Shown here one piece after another: positions 56,032 through 64,000 of a stretch of 64,000 nucleotides of DNA. Each line of letters begins with the position of its first letter. Position 1 is the first letter of the stretch. The notes below the pieces were generated by a model. It was not told the DNA's origin. It saw only the letters and a list, made by a program, of their open reading frames with translations, and ran no database searches. Origin of the DNA: Thermocatellispora tengchongensis (GTDB taxonomy: Bacteria > Actinomycetota > Actinomycetes > Streptosporangiales > Streptosporangiaceae); assembly GCF_014202315.1 (NCBI RefSeq), contig NZ_JACHGN010000009.1, positions 279,602-343,601 on the forward strand, in the 5' to 3' direction. A program made the translations under genes and the position numbers.

Positions 56032-56852
56032 CCTTTGACAGCTCCCTGCATGATTCCGCCGATGATCTGCTTGCCGAGTAGTACGAAGACGAGGATGAGC
56101 GGGAGGGTTCCCAGCGCGGTCCCCGTGAGGCCGAGTACGTAGTCGTTGACGTAGCCGCTGGCCAGGGAGGACAGGGCCACCTGCACCGTGGGGTTCTCCG
56201 GGGTGAGGACGACCAGGGGCCAGAAGTAGTCGTTCCAGGCCGTCATGAAGGTGAGCATGCCGAGCACGGCGGCGGCCGGGCGGGCGGTGGGGATGACGAC
56301 GTGCCAGAACAGGCCCCAGGTGCTGCAGCCGTCCACGCGGCCCGCCTCCAGGAGTTCGGTGGGCAGGGCGCGGCTGAGGTACTGCGTCATGAAGAACACG
56401 CCGAAGGCGCTCACCAGCGACGGCACGATCAGGGCGTACATGGTGCCGGTCCACTCGATCTTCACCATGAGCATGTAGAGCGGGATGATGCCGAGCTGGA
56501 CCGGGACCATCATCGTGGCGATGGTGAGGACGAGCAGCGCGTTGCGGCCGCGGAAGCGGAGCTTGGCGAAGGCGAAGCCGGCCAGGGTGGAGAAGAACAT
56601 CACCGACAGCGCGATCGAGCCCGAGACCAGCACCGAGTTGAGCAGCGCGAGCGTGAAGGGCACGGTGTCGAAGACCCGGGCCACGTTGGCGAAGAAGTTG
56701 CCGCCGGGGATCAGCGGCGGGGGCACCTGGGCCAGGGCCGAGTTGTGCCGTGAGGCCACGACCACGCTGAAGTACAGCGGGAAGGCCGAGAAGAACGCGA
56801 CCGCGAGCAGGGTCAGGTAGGTCAGCCGCCGTGCGGCGGTGCTCCCCTTCAT
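56028..56852 (-). CDS. Carbohydrate ABC transporter permease, MalG/CebG type
   Basis: A 274-residue permease with six TM helices. The EAA loop is TELLEAGRVDGCSTWGLFWH, and FMTAWNDYFWPLVVL follows. Its stop codon (56028-56030) coincides with the right end of the TnpB element, so the last codon or stop may be supplied by the insertion. The start overlaps the MalF-type gene by 4 bp (ATGA). It is the last transporter gene before the interrupted junction with GH1. Confidence 0.92.
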   Translation of the reverse strand: MKGSTAARRLTYLTLLAVAFFSAFPLYFSVVVASRHNSALAQVPPPLIPGGNFFANVARVFDTVPFTLALLNSVLVSGSIALSVMFFSTLAGFAFAKLRFRGRNALLVLTIATMMVPVQLGIIPLYMLMVKIEWTGTMYALIVPSLVSAFGVFFMTQYLSRALPTELLEAGRVDGCSTWGLFWHVVIPTARPAAAVLGMLTFMTAWNDYFWPLVVLTPENPTVQVALSSLASGYVNDYVLGLTGTALGTLPLILVFVLLGKQIIGGIMQGAVKG

Positions 56853-57844
56853 CGGATCTCACCGCCCATGCGCCGGGTGAACAGGTAGTTGACGCCGGCC
56901 GCGATGACCACGAAGACGAACATCACCCAGGACGCGGCGGAGGCGTAGCCGAAGTCGAAGTTGGTGAAGCCGTGCTCGTAGACGTACAGGGCGAGCGTCT
57001 GGAACTGGCGGTCGGGGCCGCCAGTGACCATGCCGCCGCTGCCGCTGGTGGTGGCGGCGAACAGCAGCGGCTCGGCCAGGATCTGCATCGCGCCGATCGT
57101 GGAGACGATGACGGTGAAGACGATCGTGGGCCGGATCATCGGTACGGTGATGCGGCGTAGCTGGGTGAGGCCGGAGGCGCCGTCGATGGTGGCGGCCTCG
57201 TACAGCTCCCGGGGCACGGCCTGCATGGCGGCGAGGTAGATCAGCGCGTTGTAGCCGGTCCAGCGCCACATGATCATGACCGAGATCGCGACGTGCGAGG
57301 TCGCGGTGCCCGCGGCCCAGTCGATGGCGCCCGCGCCGAACAGGCCGAGCACCCAGTTGATCAGGCCGAAGTCGCGGCCGAAGAGCTGGCTGAAGATCAC
57401 CACGACGGCGACCACGCTGGTCACGTTGGGCAGCAGCAGGGTGATGCGGAAGAAGGTCTGCGCCCGCAGCGGGCGGTTGAGCAGGTGCGCCAGCCAGATG
57501 GCCAGCACGAGCTGCGGCACCGTGGAGATGATCCCGATGGACAGCGTGTTGAAGGTGGCGTTCCAGAAGTAGGGGTCGGTCAGCAGGGTGGCGTAGTTCT
57601 CGGCGCCGATGAAGGTCTGCGTGTCCGACAGCAGCGTCCACTCGTGCAGGCTGACCCAGGCGGTGTAGAGCAGCGGGAACAGCCCGAAGGCGCTGAAGAG
57701 CAGGAAGAACGGCGCGATGTAGGCGTACGGCGAGACCGCGACGTCGATCCGGTGGAGCCGGGCGCTCCAGCCGGGGCGCCTGGGGTGCCGCCGCGTTGGC
57801 ACGCCGGCGGGAGCCGCCGGCCGGTCCGGGGCGCGGGTGGCCAT
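56849..57844 (-). CDS. Carbohydrate ABC transporter permease, MalF/CebF type
   Basis: A 331-residue permease with an Arg/Pro-rich cytosolic N-tail and six TM helices. The EAA loop reads RELYEAATIDGASGLTQLRR followed by ITVP. SPYAYIAPFFLLFSAFGLFP is the typical first TM. It lies 70 bp after the binding-protein gene and overlaps the MalG-type gene. Confidence 0.92.
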   Translation of the reverse strand: MATRAPDRPAAPAGVPTRRHPRRPGWSARLHRIDVAVSPYAYIAPFFLLFSAFGLFPLLYTAWVSLHEWTLLSDTQTFIGAENYATLLTDPYFWNATFNTLSIGIISTVPQLVLAIWLAHLLNRPLRAQTFFRITLLLPNVTSVVAVVVIFSQLFGRDFGLINWVLGLFGAGAIDWAAGTATSHVAISVMIMWRWTGYNALIYLAAMQAVPRELYEAATIDGASGLTQLRRITVPMIRPTIVFTVIVSTIGAMQILAEPLLFAATTSGSGGMVTGGPDRQFQTLALYVYEHGFTNFDFGYASAASWVMFVFVVIAAGVNYLFTRRMGGEIR

Positions 57845-57914
57845 GGCTGGTCCTTTCGGTGTGGGGGGATCGGGCGGGCGGCGTCCGCACGGGCACGGCC
57901 GCCGCCCCGCGCCG

Positions 57915-59213
57915 TCACTTGATCTTTTCCACGTCCTTGAGGACCTGGGCCCACGCCTCGTCGGGCGTCTGCTTGCCCTGCTCGACCCGGCCGAGGCCGT
58001 TGCCGATGGCGGTGCGGACCTCGGCCTCCTTGGGGCCGAGGTGCTGCGGCTTGAGCGCCTTGGCGGCGTCGGAGTAGATCTTGCCGATGGGCGCGTCGCC
58101 GAAGAACGGCTTGGTGAAGGACTGGATCGACGGGTCGTCGTACAGCGCCGGGATGGAGGGGAAGGTGCCCTCCTCCTTGAACACTCTGGCCTGGTTCTCC
58201 TTGGAGGTCAGCCAGTTGATCAGCTCGGCGGCCTCCTTGGGGTGCTTGCCCTGCTTGGGCAGCATCAGGTGGGAGCCGCCGCTGTTGCCGGCGCCGCCGG
58301 GCACCGCGGCGATGTCCCACTTGCCGGAGGCGTCCTTGGCCTGCTCCTGGATGTAGCCGGTCATCCAGGCGGGGCAGATGATGGTGGCGAAGGAGCCCTT
58401 GGCGAAGCCGGTGTTCCACGGCGGTGAGAACGCGGCCAGCTTGGCGGTCAGGCCGTTCTGGCTGAGCTGGTTGGACAGGTCCCAGGCCTTCTTCACCTCG
58501 GGGTTGGAGGCGACGATGATGTTGTCCTGGGCGTCGTACAGGCCGACGGGGGCCTGGTTGACCATGGCGCGGAAGATCTCGCCGGGGCTGTCCACGAACT
58601 TGGCGCCGGCCACGTTGGCGGCGGCGAACTTCTTGCCGGTCTCGATGTACTGCTCCCACGTGGGCCACAGCGCGGAGACCTCGTCCCGGTCGCTGGGCAG
58701 GCCGGCCTTCTCGAACAGGTCCTTGCGGTAGCACATGGCCAGGCCGCCGACGTCGGTGCCCAGGCCGAGCAGCGCCGAGCCGTCCTTGGACAGGCCCTGC
58801 TGCCACTTCCAGTCCAGGTAGTCGCTCTGCCGCGCGTCCAGCCCGTAGTCCTTGAGGTTGTGGAACTTGTCGGGCGTGGCGGTGAAGGTGCTGATGTAGC
58901 CGACCTCGACCGCCTCGATGTCGGCGGTGCCCGCGTTGGTGGCCAACCGCTTGATCAGGTTGTTGTGGTGGTCGGCGAACTCGCTCACGCGCTCGGTGAT
59001 CTCGATGTTCGGGTGGGTCTTCTTGTACTCCTCGTACAGCGGCTTGAAGCCGAAGTCGCCGAACAGGCCGACGGTCAGCGTGATCTTCTCACCCGGCTCG
59101 GCGGAGCCGGTGGTCCCGCCGCCGCCGCCGGAGTCGCCGCCGCACGCGGCCACGCTCGCGGCCAGCAGGGCCGCGACGGCGGGTGCGAGGAGCCGGGGGC
59201 GCAGTATGCCCAT
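57915..59213 (-). CDS. Oligosaccharide-binding lipoprotein (CebE-like)
   Basis: A 432-residue solute-binding protein. The signal peptide has the lipobox ASVAAC with lipidated Cys24, followed by a Gly/Ser-rich tether. The mature part (ITLTVGLFGDFGFKPLYEEY, YKKDLFEKAGLPSDRDEVS) is a CUT1-type fold. GGGAGGG precedes the ATG. It starts the transporter operon, divergent from the secreted glucanase genes, with a LacI operator 37 bp upstream. The linked GH81/GH16/GH1 enzymes suggest beta-1,3-gluco-oligosaccharide as ligand. Confidence 0.92.
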   Translation of the reverse strand: MGILRPRLLAPAVAALLAASVAACGGDSGGGGGTTGSAEPGEKITLTVGLFGDFGFKPLYEEYKKTHPNIEITERVSEFADHHNNLIKRLATNAGTADIEAVEVGYISTFTATPDKFHNLKDYGLDARQSDYLDWKWQQGLSKDGSALLGLGTDVGGLAMCYRKDLFEKAGLPSDRDEVSALWPTWEQYIETGKKFAAANVAGAKFVDSPGEIFRAMVNQAPVGLYDAQDNIIVASNPEVKKAWDLSNQLSQNGLTAKLAAFSPPWNTGFAKGSFATIICPAWMTGYIQEQAKDASGKWDIAAVPGGAGNSGGSHLMLPKQGKHPKEAAELINWLTSKENQARVFKEEGTFPSIPALYDDPSIQSFTKPFFGDAPIGKIYSDAAKALKPQHLGPKEAEVRTAIGNGLGRVEQGKQTPDEAWAQVLKDVEKIK

Positions 59214-59249
59214 GGAACCCTCCCTGGGTCCGACATTTTCGATCTTGAG

Positions 59250-59261
59250 GAGAGCGCTCTC
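59250..59261. promoter_or_regulatory. LacI (CebR-like) operator 1
   Basis: GAGAGCGCTCTC, a perfect 12-bp CG-centred palindrome, 37 bp upstream of the binding-protein start. It is identical to operator 2 and similar to the Streptomyces CebR box (TGGGAGCGCTCCCA). Confidence 0.7.
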
Positions 59262-59305
59262 TGCACAGGGTGGTTGTCGGCCCGTTAACTGTCAATAACC
59301 TGTCC

Positions 59306-59324
59306 TGTAACGATCGCCGTTACA
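59306..59324. promoter_or_regulatory. Inverted repeat TGTAACG-N5-CGTTACA
   Basis: Perfect 7-bp arms with the 5-bp spacer ATCGC, midway between the two LacI operators. A related CGTTGCAATCG follows at 59328-59338. It may bind a second regulator such as a CRP-like or GntR protein; none is encoded nearby. Confidence 0.4.
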
Positions 59325-59422
59325 TACGTTGCAATCGTTTCAGGTCAATGATCAGGGCGTTTCCATAGGGTGAAGTCAGAACCCTTGACAGCGCTCAGCG
59401 CGACGGAGGAACCTACGCATCT

Positions 59423-59434
59423 GAGAGCGCTCTC
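59423..59434. promoter_or_regulatory. LacI (CebR-like) operator 2
   Basis: A second perfect GAGAGCGCTCTC, 58 bp upstream of the GH81 start and just downstream of a TTGACA -35-like hexamer (59385-59390). With operator 1 it brackets the divergent promoter, 173 bp apart. Confidence 0.7.
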
Positions 59435-59491
59435 CTCTTCTCCCGTCGTCCTCGCACACGACGGGCGCCCCCCAGCTCTTGAGGAGACGTG

Positions 59492-62305
59492 GTGCATTCG
59501 TCTCGTAGTCCTGGCCGCCTACCCCTCCTGAACCGGTTGCTCACCGCCGTCGTGGTCGTGGCGTCCGCCGCGGCCGTGTCCCTCGTGCCCGCCGCCCCCG
59601 CGCACGCCGCGACCGTGACCGTCGGCGCGGGCAGCTACACCACCGACCTGCCGGCCGGCGCGACCGGCCCGGCCGACACCTCCGGCGCCGCCGTCACCCC
59701 CAAGGTGACCGCCAACGCCGCCGGCCGCCCGGTGCCCACCAACGACTGGTGGTCCTCGCTGGCCTTCCGCCGCTACCCGGGCAACCCCTACTCCGAGAAC
59801 ATGTACGCCCACCCGCTGGCCTTCCGCGCGGTCGCGAGCGGCCTGGAGGTCAGCTACCCGACCAACCCCCTGATCAGCGCCGACGGCCGCCAGTACGAGT
59901 ACCCGCACGCCCGCGACCTCACCCTCGGCGTCACCGGCCTGAACGCCCCCGAGACCCGGGTGGACGGCTGGTCCGACTGGACGGTGACCCCGCACTGGAC
60001 CGACGGGGCGCGCACGCTGAAGGCCACGATCGGCCACGGCATGCCGTTCGTCCAGGCCACCGCCACCGGCGGCGACGCCAGGATCGCCTTCGTCGCCACG
60101 CCCGCGATCTGGGCCGACCGGGGCAACGTCCTCGGCGTCACCGTCAACGGTCACCACTACGCGCTGTTCTCGCCGTCCGGCACCGACTGGAACGTCTCCG
60201 GCACCGTGGCCACCGCCAACCTCGGCGGCCGGGACTACTTCTCGGTCGCCGTGCTGCCCTCGACCGGCGCGCTGGACCTGTTCGCGAACTACGCGTTCAG
60301 CTTCGTCACCGGCACCACCGTGAACTGGTCGTACGACAGCGCCGCCGCCCGCCTCACCACCACCTACACCGCGGCCACCGCCGCCAAGGAGGGCACCAGG
60401 ACCGGCACGCTGCTGGCGCTGTACCGGCACCAGTGGCAGGCCACCTCCGACGCGCTCACCGCGCACACCTACGTCTCGCCGCGCGGCCAGATGAAGCTGC
60501 GCGAGGGAGCGTCGTTCACCACCCGGCAGACCTTCACCGGCGTGCTGCCCTCCCTGCCCGACCTCGGCGCCTACGACCGCACTCGCCTGCGCGACCTGGT
60601 ACGCCAGGAGGCGAACGCCGCCGACCCGTGGAAGGGCGCCGCCGACACCTACTGGACCGGCAAGGCGCTCGGCCGCCTGGCCCAGCTCGTGCCGATCGCC
60701 GACCAGCTCGGCGACACCGCCACCAGGGACAAGCTGCTCGGCCTGCTCAAGGGCGAGCTGCAGAGCTGGTTCACCGCGGGCGGCGAGCAGTTCCGCTACG
60801 ACGCCGCCTGGGGCGCGCTGACCGGCTACCCCGCCTCGTACGGCAGCGACAGCGAGCTGAACGACCACCACTTCCACTACGGCTACTACCTGATGGCCGC
60901 CGCGACCGTGGCCCGCTACGACGCCGCGTGGGCCGCCGACGGCCAGTGGGGCGGCATGGCCAAGCTGCTGGCCCGCGACGCCAACAACTGGGTGCGCTCC
61001 GACACCCGCTTCCCGTTCCTGCGCAACTTCGACCCCTACGCCGGCAACGGCTGGGCGTCGGGGCACCAGGGCTTCGCGGCCGGCAACAACGAGGAGTCGT
61101 CGTCGGAGGCGATGAACTTCGCCGTCGGCGCGCTGCTGCTCGGCGAGGCCACCGGCGACACCGGCCTGCGCGACCTGGGCATCTACCTCTACACCACCCA
61201 GGCCGCCACGATCGCCCAGTACTGGTACGACGCCGACAACGCGGTCTTCCCGGCGTCCTTCCAGCACGACACGCTGGGCATGATCTGGGGCAACGGCGGA
61301 GCCTACGCCACCTGGTGGACCGCCAACCCGGAGGAGATCCACGGCATCAACATGCTGCCGATCACCGCGGGCTCGCTCTACCAGCGCGACATCCAGCAGA
61401 ACCTCGCCGAGATGACCGCCAACAACGGCGGCCCGGCGGTGGAGTGGCGCGACATCATCTGGCAGTTCCAGGCGCTGGCCGACCCCGCGGGCGCGAAGGC
61501 CGCCTGGGACGCGGGCTGGAACTCCTACGAGCCGGAGTCGGGCGACTCCAAGGCGCACACCTACCACTGGATATACAACCTGGCGAAGACGGGCACACCT
61601 GACCGGTCCGTCACCGCGAACGTGCCGACGGCCGCGGTGTTCGCCTCCGGCGGCACGCGCACGTACGTCGCGCACAACTTCGGCACCTCGTCCCGCACGG
61701 TCACGTTCTCCGACGGCAAGACCCTGACCGTCCCCGCCCGCGCGACCGCCACCAGCACGGGCACGGGCGGCGGCGGCCCCGATCCCGGCCCGTCCACCGG
61801 CGACACGCTCTACCTGCGCGACGGCGCGGCGGTGGGCGTGACCGGGCGGCTCACCACCGACTCCGGCACCGGCGCGGCCACCGACACCGTCGCCTCCGCG
61901 GGCGGGGTCAACCACGACGGCACGCCGTACCAGCCGCTGGTCTACGAGATCACCGGCGTCAGCGGCCGGTACGACCCGGCCAAGGCGTCCGGCGTGGAGC
62001 TGTACCTCGACGCCGGCACCACGGTCGCCCTGGGCACCCAGGCCAGGGTGTCCTACGACCTGACCGGCGACGGCACCTTCGAGCGGGTGGAGACCTACCC
62101 GTACTTCGCCACCGACCCGGTCGCCGGCTGGGAGCGGTACGCGGCGAGCACGCCGTCGTCCGCGACCGGATCGCTGGGCGACATGTCGGGCGGCAGGGTC
62201 CGCCTGGAGGTGTGGAGCGCGATCGGCAACGGCACCACCCAGCTCCGGGTGGAGGCGACCGCCGCCCAGGGCTCCCGCTCCCTCGTCCGGATCCCCTTGC
62301 CATAG
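59492..62305 (+). CDS. Secreted GH81 endo-beta-1,3-glucanase with C-terminal glucan-binding module
   Basis: About 937 residues. A signal peptide ends near APAHAA (residue ~41). The GH81 domain spans ~45-710: PTNDWWSSL, YSENMYAHPLAF, the catalytic Asp458 region (SELNDHHFHYGYYL) and the Glu534/Glu535 region (NNEESSSEAMN) are all present. A Gly/Pro/Asp linker (GGGGPDPGPSTGD) leads to a ~170-residue C-terminal beta-sandwich consistent with a CBM56-type beta-1,3-glucan-binding module. GAGGAG ends five bases before GTG 59492; the adjacent GTG at 59489 is an alternative. It is divergent from the transporter and followed 17 bp later by the GH16 gene. Confidence 0.9.
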   Translation: MHSSRSPGRLPLLNRLLTAVVVVASAAAVSLVPAAPAHAATVTVGAGSYTTDLPAGATGPADTSGAAVTPKVTANAAGRPVPTNDWWSSLAFRRYPGNPYSENMYAHPLAFRAVASGLEVSYPTNPLISADGRQYEYPHARDLTLGVTGLNAPETRVDGWSDWTVTPHWTDGARTLKATIGHGMPFVQATATGGDARIAFVATPAIWADRGNVLGVTVNGHHYALFSPSGTDWNVSGTVATANLGGRDYFSVAVLPSTGALDLFANYAFSFVTGTTVNWSYDSAAARLTTTYTAATAAKEGTRTGTLLALYRHQWQATSDALTAHTYVSPRGQMKLREGASFTTRQTFTGVLPSLPDLGAYDRTRLRDLVRQEANAADPWKGAADTYWTGKALGRLAQLVPIADQLGDTATRDKLLGLLKGELQSWFTAGGEQFRYDAAWGALTGYPASYGSDSELNDHHFHYGYYLMAAATVARYDAAWAADGQWGGMAKLLARDANNWVRSDTRFPFLRNFDPYAGNGWASGHQGFAAGNNEESSSEAMNFAVGALLLGEATGDTGLRDLGIYLYTTQAATIAQYWYDADNAVFPASFQHDTLGMIWGNGGAYATWWTANPEEIHGINMLPITAGSLYQRDIQQNLAEMTANNGGPAVEWRDIIWQFQALADPAGAKAAWDAGWNSYEPESGDSKAHTYHWIYNLAKTGTPDRSVTANVPTAAVFASGGTRTYVAHNFGTSSRTVTFSDGKTLTVPARATATSTGTGGGGPDPGPSTGDTLYLRDGAAVGVTGRLTTDSGTGAATDTVASAGGVNHDGTPYQPLVYEITGVSGRYDPAKASGVELYLDAGTTVALGTQARVSYDLTGDGTFERVETYPYFATDPVAGWERYAASTPSSATGSLGDMSGGRVRLEVWSAIGNGTTQLRVEATAAQGSRSLVRIPLP

Positions 62306-62322
62306 CCGTAGGAGGAGAGACC

Positions 62323-63687
62323 ATGCGCAGATGGATCATCGCACTGCTCACCGCCGCGGCCGCCGGGCTCGCGGCGACCGCCGTGGCCGTGACCCCCGCG
62401 GGCGCGGCCGTGCCGCCGACACCGTCGGGCTGGTCGCTGGTGTGGGCCGACGATTTCAACGGACCGGCGAACACCCTGCCGTCCTCGGAGAACTGGATCA
62501 TCGACACCGGCCACGGCTACCCGGGAGGCCCGGCCAACTGGGGCACCGGTGAGATCCAGAACTACACCAGCAGCACCGCCAACCTGAGCCTGGACGGCTC
62601 GGGCAACCTGCGGATCACCCCCATCCGCAGCGCCTCGGGCGAGTGGACCTCGGCCAGGATCGAGACCCGCCGCGCGGACTTCAAGCCCGCCGACGGCCGC
62701 ATCCTGCGCATCGAGGGCCGCATCCAGATGCCCAACGTCACCGGGGACCAGGCGCTGGGCTACTGGCCGGCGTTCTGGGCGCTCGGCTCGCCCTACCGGG
62801 GCAACTACTGGAACTGGCCGGCCATCGGCGAGTTCGACATCATGGAGAACGTCAACGGCCTGAACTCGGTCTGGGGCGTGCTGCACTGCGGCGTCAACCC
62901 CGGCGGGCCGTGCGACGAGACCAACGGCCTGGGCGCCAGCCGCGCGTGCCCCGGCTCCACCTGCCAGTCGGCCATGCACACCTACCGGTTCGAGTGGGAC
63001 CGCAGCGTCTCGCCCAACCAGTTGCGCTGGTACGTGGACGGCCAGCTCTACCACAGCCTGAGCCAGAGCCGGTTCGACGCCACGACCTGGAACAACATGA
63101 CCGGCCACGCGGGCTACTTCCTGCTGCTCAACGTGGCCATGGGCGGCGCGTTCCCCAACGGCGTCGCCGGCTTCGGCACCCCCACCGCGGCCACCGTCTC
63201 CGGGCGGTCCATGCTGGTGGACTACGTGGCGGTCTGGCAGAGCGGCACCACCACCACGCCCTCGCCCGGCACCGGGTTCGACGCGCGCTCGACCATCCAG
63301 GCCGAGGCGTACCAGGCCCAGTCGGGCACGATCACCGAGGGCACCACCGACACCGGCGGCGGGCAGAACATCGGCGCCATCGCCAACGGCGACTGGCTGC
63401 GCTACGACAACGTCCGCTTCGGCTCCACCCCGGCCACGCAGTTCGTGGCCCGGGTCGCGTCGGGCGCGGCGGCCGGGGTCAGCGGGCTGGTCCAGGTGCG
63501 GCTGGGCAGTCCGACCGGGCCGGTCGTCGGTGACTTCGCCATCGCCAACACCGGCGGCTGGCAGAGCTGGCGGACGGTCCCGGCCAACATCTCCGGGGTG
63601 ACCGGCACGCACACGGTCTACCTCACGTTCGCGAGCGGCCAGCCGGCCGACTTCGTCAACGTCAACTGGTTCACGTTCGGCAACTAG
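62323..63687 (+). CDS. Secreted GH16 beta-glucanase with CBM6
   Basis: A 454-residue secreted enzyme. The signal peptide ends near AGAAVPP (residue ~29). The GH16 domain contains the catalytic ExDxxE set Glu170, Asp172 and Glu175 (GEFDIMENVNG), typical of laminarinase-like (endo-1,3-beta-glucanase) members, plus two disulfide-candidate Cys pairs. A Thr/Pro linker (TTTTPSPGTG) leads to a C-terminal CBM6-like domain (IQAEAYQAQSGT, NGDWLRYDNV). GGAGGAG precedes the ATG. It forms an operon with GH81 and continues into the next secreted gene. Confidence 0.93.
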   Translation: MRRWIIALLTAAAAGLAATAVAVTPAGAAVPPTPSGWSLVWADDFNGPANTLPSSENWIIDTGHGYPGGPANWGTGEIQNYTSSTANLSLDGSGNLRITPIRSASGEWTSARIETRRADFKPADGRILRIEGRIQMPNVTGDQALGYWPAFWALGSPYRGNYWNWPAIGEFDIMENVNGLNSVWGVLHCGVNPGGPCDETNGLGASRACPGSTCQSAMHTYRFEWDRSVSPNQLRWYVDGQLYHSLSQSRFDATTWNNMTGHAGYFLLLNVAMGGAFPNGVAGFGTPTAATVSGRSMLVDYVAVWQSGTTTTPSPGTGFDARSTIQAEAYQAQSGTITEGTTDTGGGQNIGAIANGDWLRYDNVRFGSTPATQFVARVASGAAAGVSGLVQVRLGSPTGPVVGDFAIANTGGWQSWRTVPANISGVTGTHTVYLTFASGQPADFVNVNWFTFGN

Positions 63688-63705
63688 CGCCACGCGGAGG
63701 CGTCG

Positions 63706-64000
63706 ATGGTCTTACGGAAGATGGTCTTACGGAGGATCGGGGTCTTATCGGTCCTGCTGGCCTCGCTGATCACGGTTCCGGCCGGGACCGCGAGCGCGGC
63801 GGCCAACCTGGCGACGTACGGCGTCGCCACGGCGTCCTCGGCCGAGGGCGCCGCCTACGGGGCGGACAAGGCGATCGACGGCGATCCGGCGACCCGCTGG
63901 TCCAGCGCGTTCGCCGACCCCCAGACCATAACCGTGGACCTCGGCGCCTCCGCCGACATCACGGGCGTGACGCTGCGCTGGGAGGCCGCGCACGGCACGG
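63706..64000 (+). CDS. Secreted F5/8 type C (discoidin, CBM32-like) domain protein, partial
   Basis: The 5' part of a gene running off the right edge; 98 codons are visible. A signal peptide (LSVLLASLITVPAGTASAAA) is followed by a discoidin-type beta-sandwich (ATASSAEGAAYGADKAIDGD, TRWSSAFADPQTITVDLG), usually carbohydrate-binding and fused to a glycosidase. GGAGG precedes the ATG, 18 bp after the GH16 stop. Three TTA codons occur within the first 14 codons, the first two inside a 15-bp near-perfect duplication (63706-63720 and 63721-63735). TTA is very rare in such genomes and would make expression depend on the bldA-type tRNA. Confidence 0.8.
   Translation, partial: MVLRKMVLRRIGVLSVLLASLITVPAGTASAAANLATYGVATASSAEGAAYGADKAIDGDPATRWSSAFADPQTITVDLGASADITGVTLRWEAAHGT

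Noticed and set aside
1-64000. tRNA, rRNA, prophage or integrated plasmid signatures
   Set aside because: No cloverleaf, rRNA-like stretch, integrase, phage structural or replication gene was recognised; TnpB is the only mobile-element protein seen.

Overview
The window is about 73% G+C, uses GTG and TTG starts, packs genes in ATGA/GTGA overlaps and carries many LacI, Ser/Thr-kinase and secreted polysaccharidase genes. This points to a filamentous actinomycete. A Streptosporangiaceae-type organism (Nonomuraea, Actinomadura and relatives) is my best guess; that is inference, since no rRNA or tRNA gene is present. All calls rest on reading the sequence and recalling protein families; no database search was run.

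Layout. (1) 1-7.3 kb, cell envelope: an acyltransferase running off the left edge, a DUF3068 membrane protein, then a tightly coupled four-gene operon. The operon encodes a GT-C-like membrane protein, a UbiA-type polyprenyl-phosphate phosphoribosyltransferase, DprE1 and DprE2, i.e. synthesis of polyprenyl-phospho-arabinose with a candidate user enzyme. (2) 7.3-8.3 kb: a repeat-rich gene-free island. (3) 8.3-16.6 kb: a steroid/cholesterol side-chain catabolic block (flavin oxygenase, EchA, FadD, DUF35 protein, Ltp4, Ltp3, FadD19-like). KstR-like palindromes and one exact match to the KstR2 consensus lie at its promoters. (4) 16.6-29 kb, mixed metabolism: LysR regulator, thiol dioxygenase, alanine dehydrogenase with a class III aminotransferase, M20 peptidase, Sel1-repeat protein, a NarL-type two-component pair, gamma-glutamyltransferase and a Baeyer-Villiger-type monooxygenase. 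(5) 29-29.9 kb: a second repeat island carrying the same roughly 103-bp element as island 1. (6) 30-31.6 kb: small membrane proteins and SURF1.

(7) 31.8-38.0 kb: four consecutive receptor-kinase-like genes on the minus strand. Two have complete catalytic motifs and two are degenerate, one of them without any N-lobe. All four share a single TM segment and a similar Cys-containing extracellular domain. (8) 38.1-44.7 kb: a LacI-controlled sugar ABC transporter divergent from a debranching-type glycosidase. (9) 44.7-49.8 kb: an OmpR-type regulator followed by a 1418-residue protein that joins a histidine kinase, through a roughly 490-residue Gly/Ala/Val/Pro-rich linker, to a polytopic DUF4173 domain. 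(10) 49.9-52.2 kb: a D-threonine aldolase/D-serine dehydratase-like enzyme and an uncharacterised TIM-barrel-like protein. (11) 52.2-64 kb, beta-glucan use: LacI regulator, GH1 beta-glucosidase, ABC permeases and binding protein, and secreted GH81 and GH16 glucanases, ending in a truncated secreted discoidin-domain protein. A stand-alone TnpB element of lower G+C sits inside this cluster between the last permease gene and the GH1 gene.

How the parts fit. In region 11 the secreted GH81/GH16 enzymes would release beta-1,3-glucan oligomers, the binding protein and permeases would import them, and GH1 would hydrolyse them. Two identical perfect LacI-type operators flank the divergent promoter region. 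Neither ABC operon encodes its own ATPase, so both probably rely on a shared MsiK-like ATPase encoded elsewhere. In region 3 the gene set parallels the mycobacterial Rv3515c-Rv3523 steroid side-chain segment.
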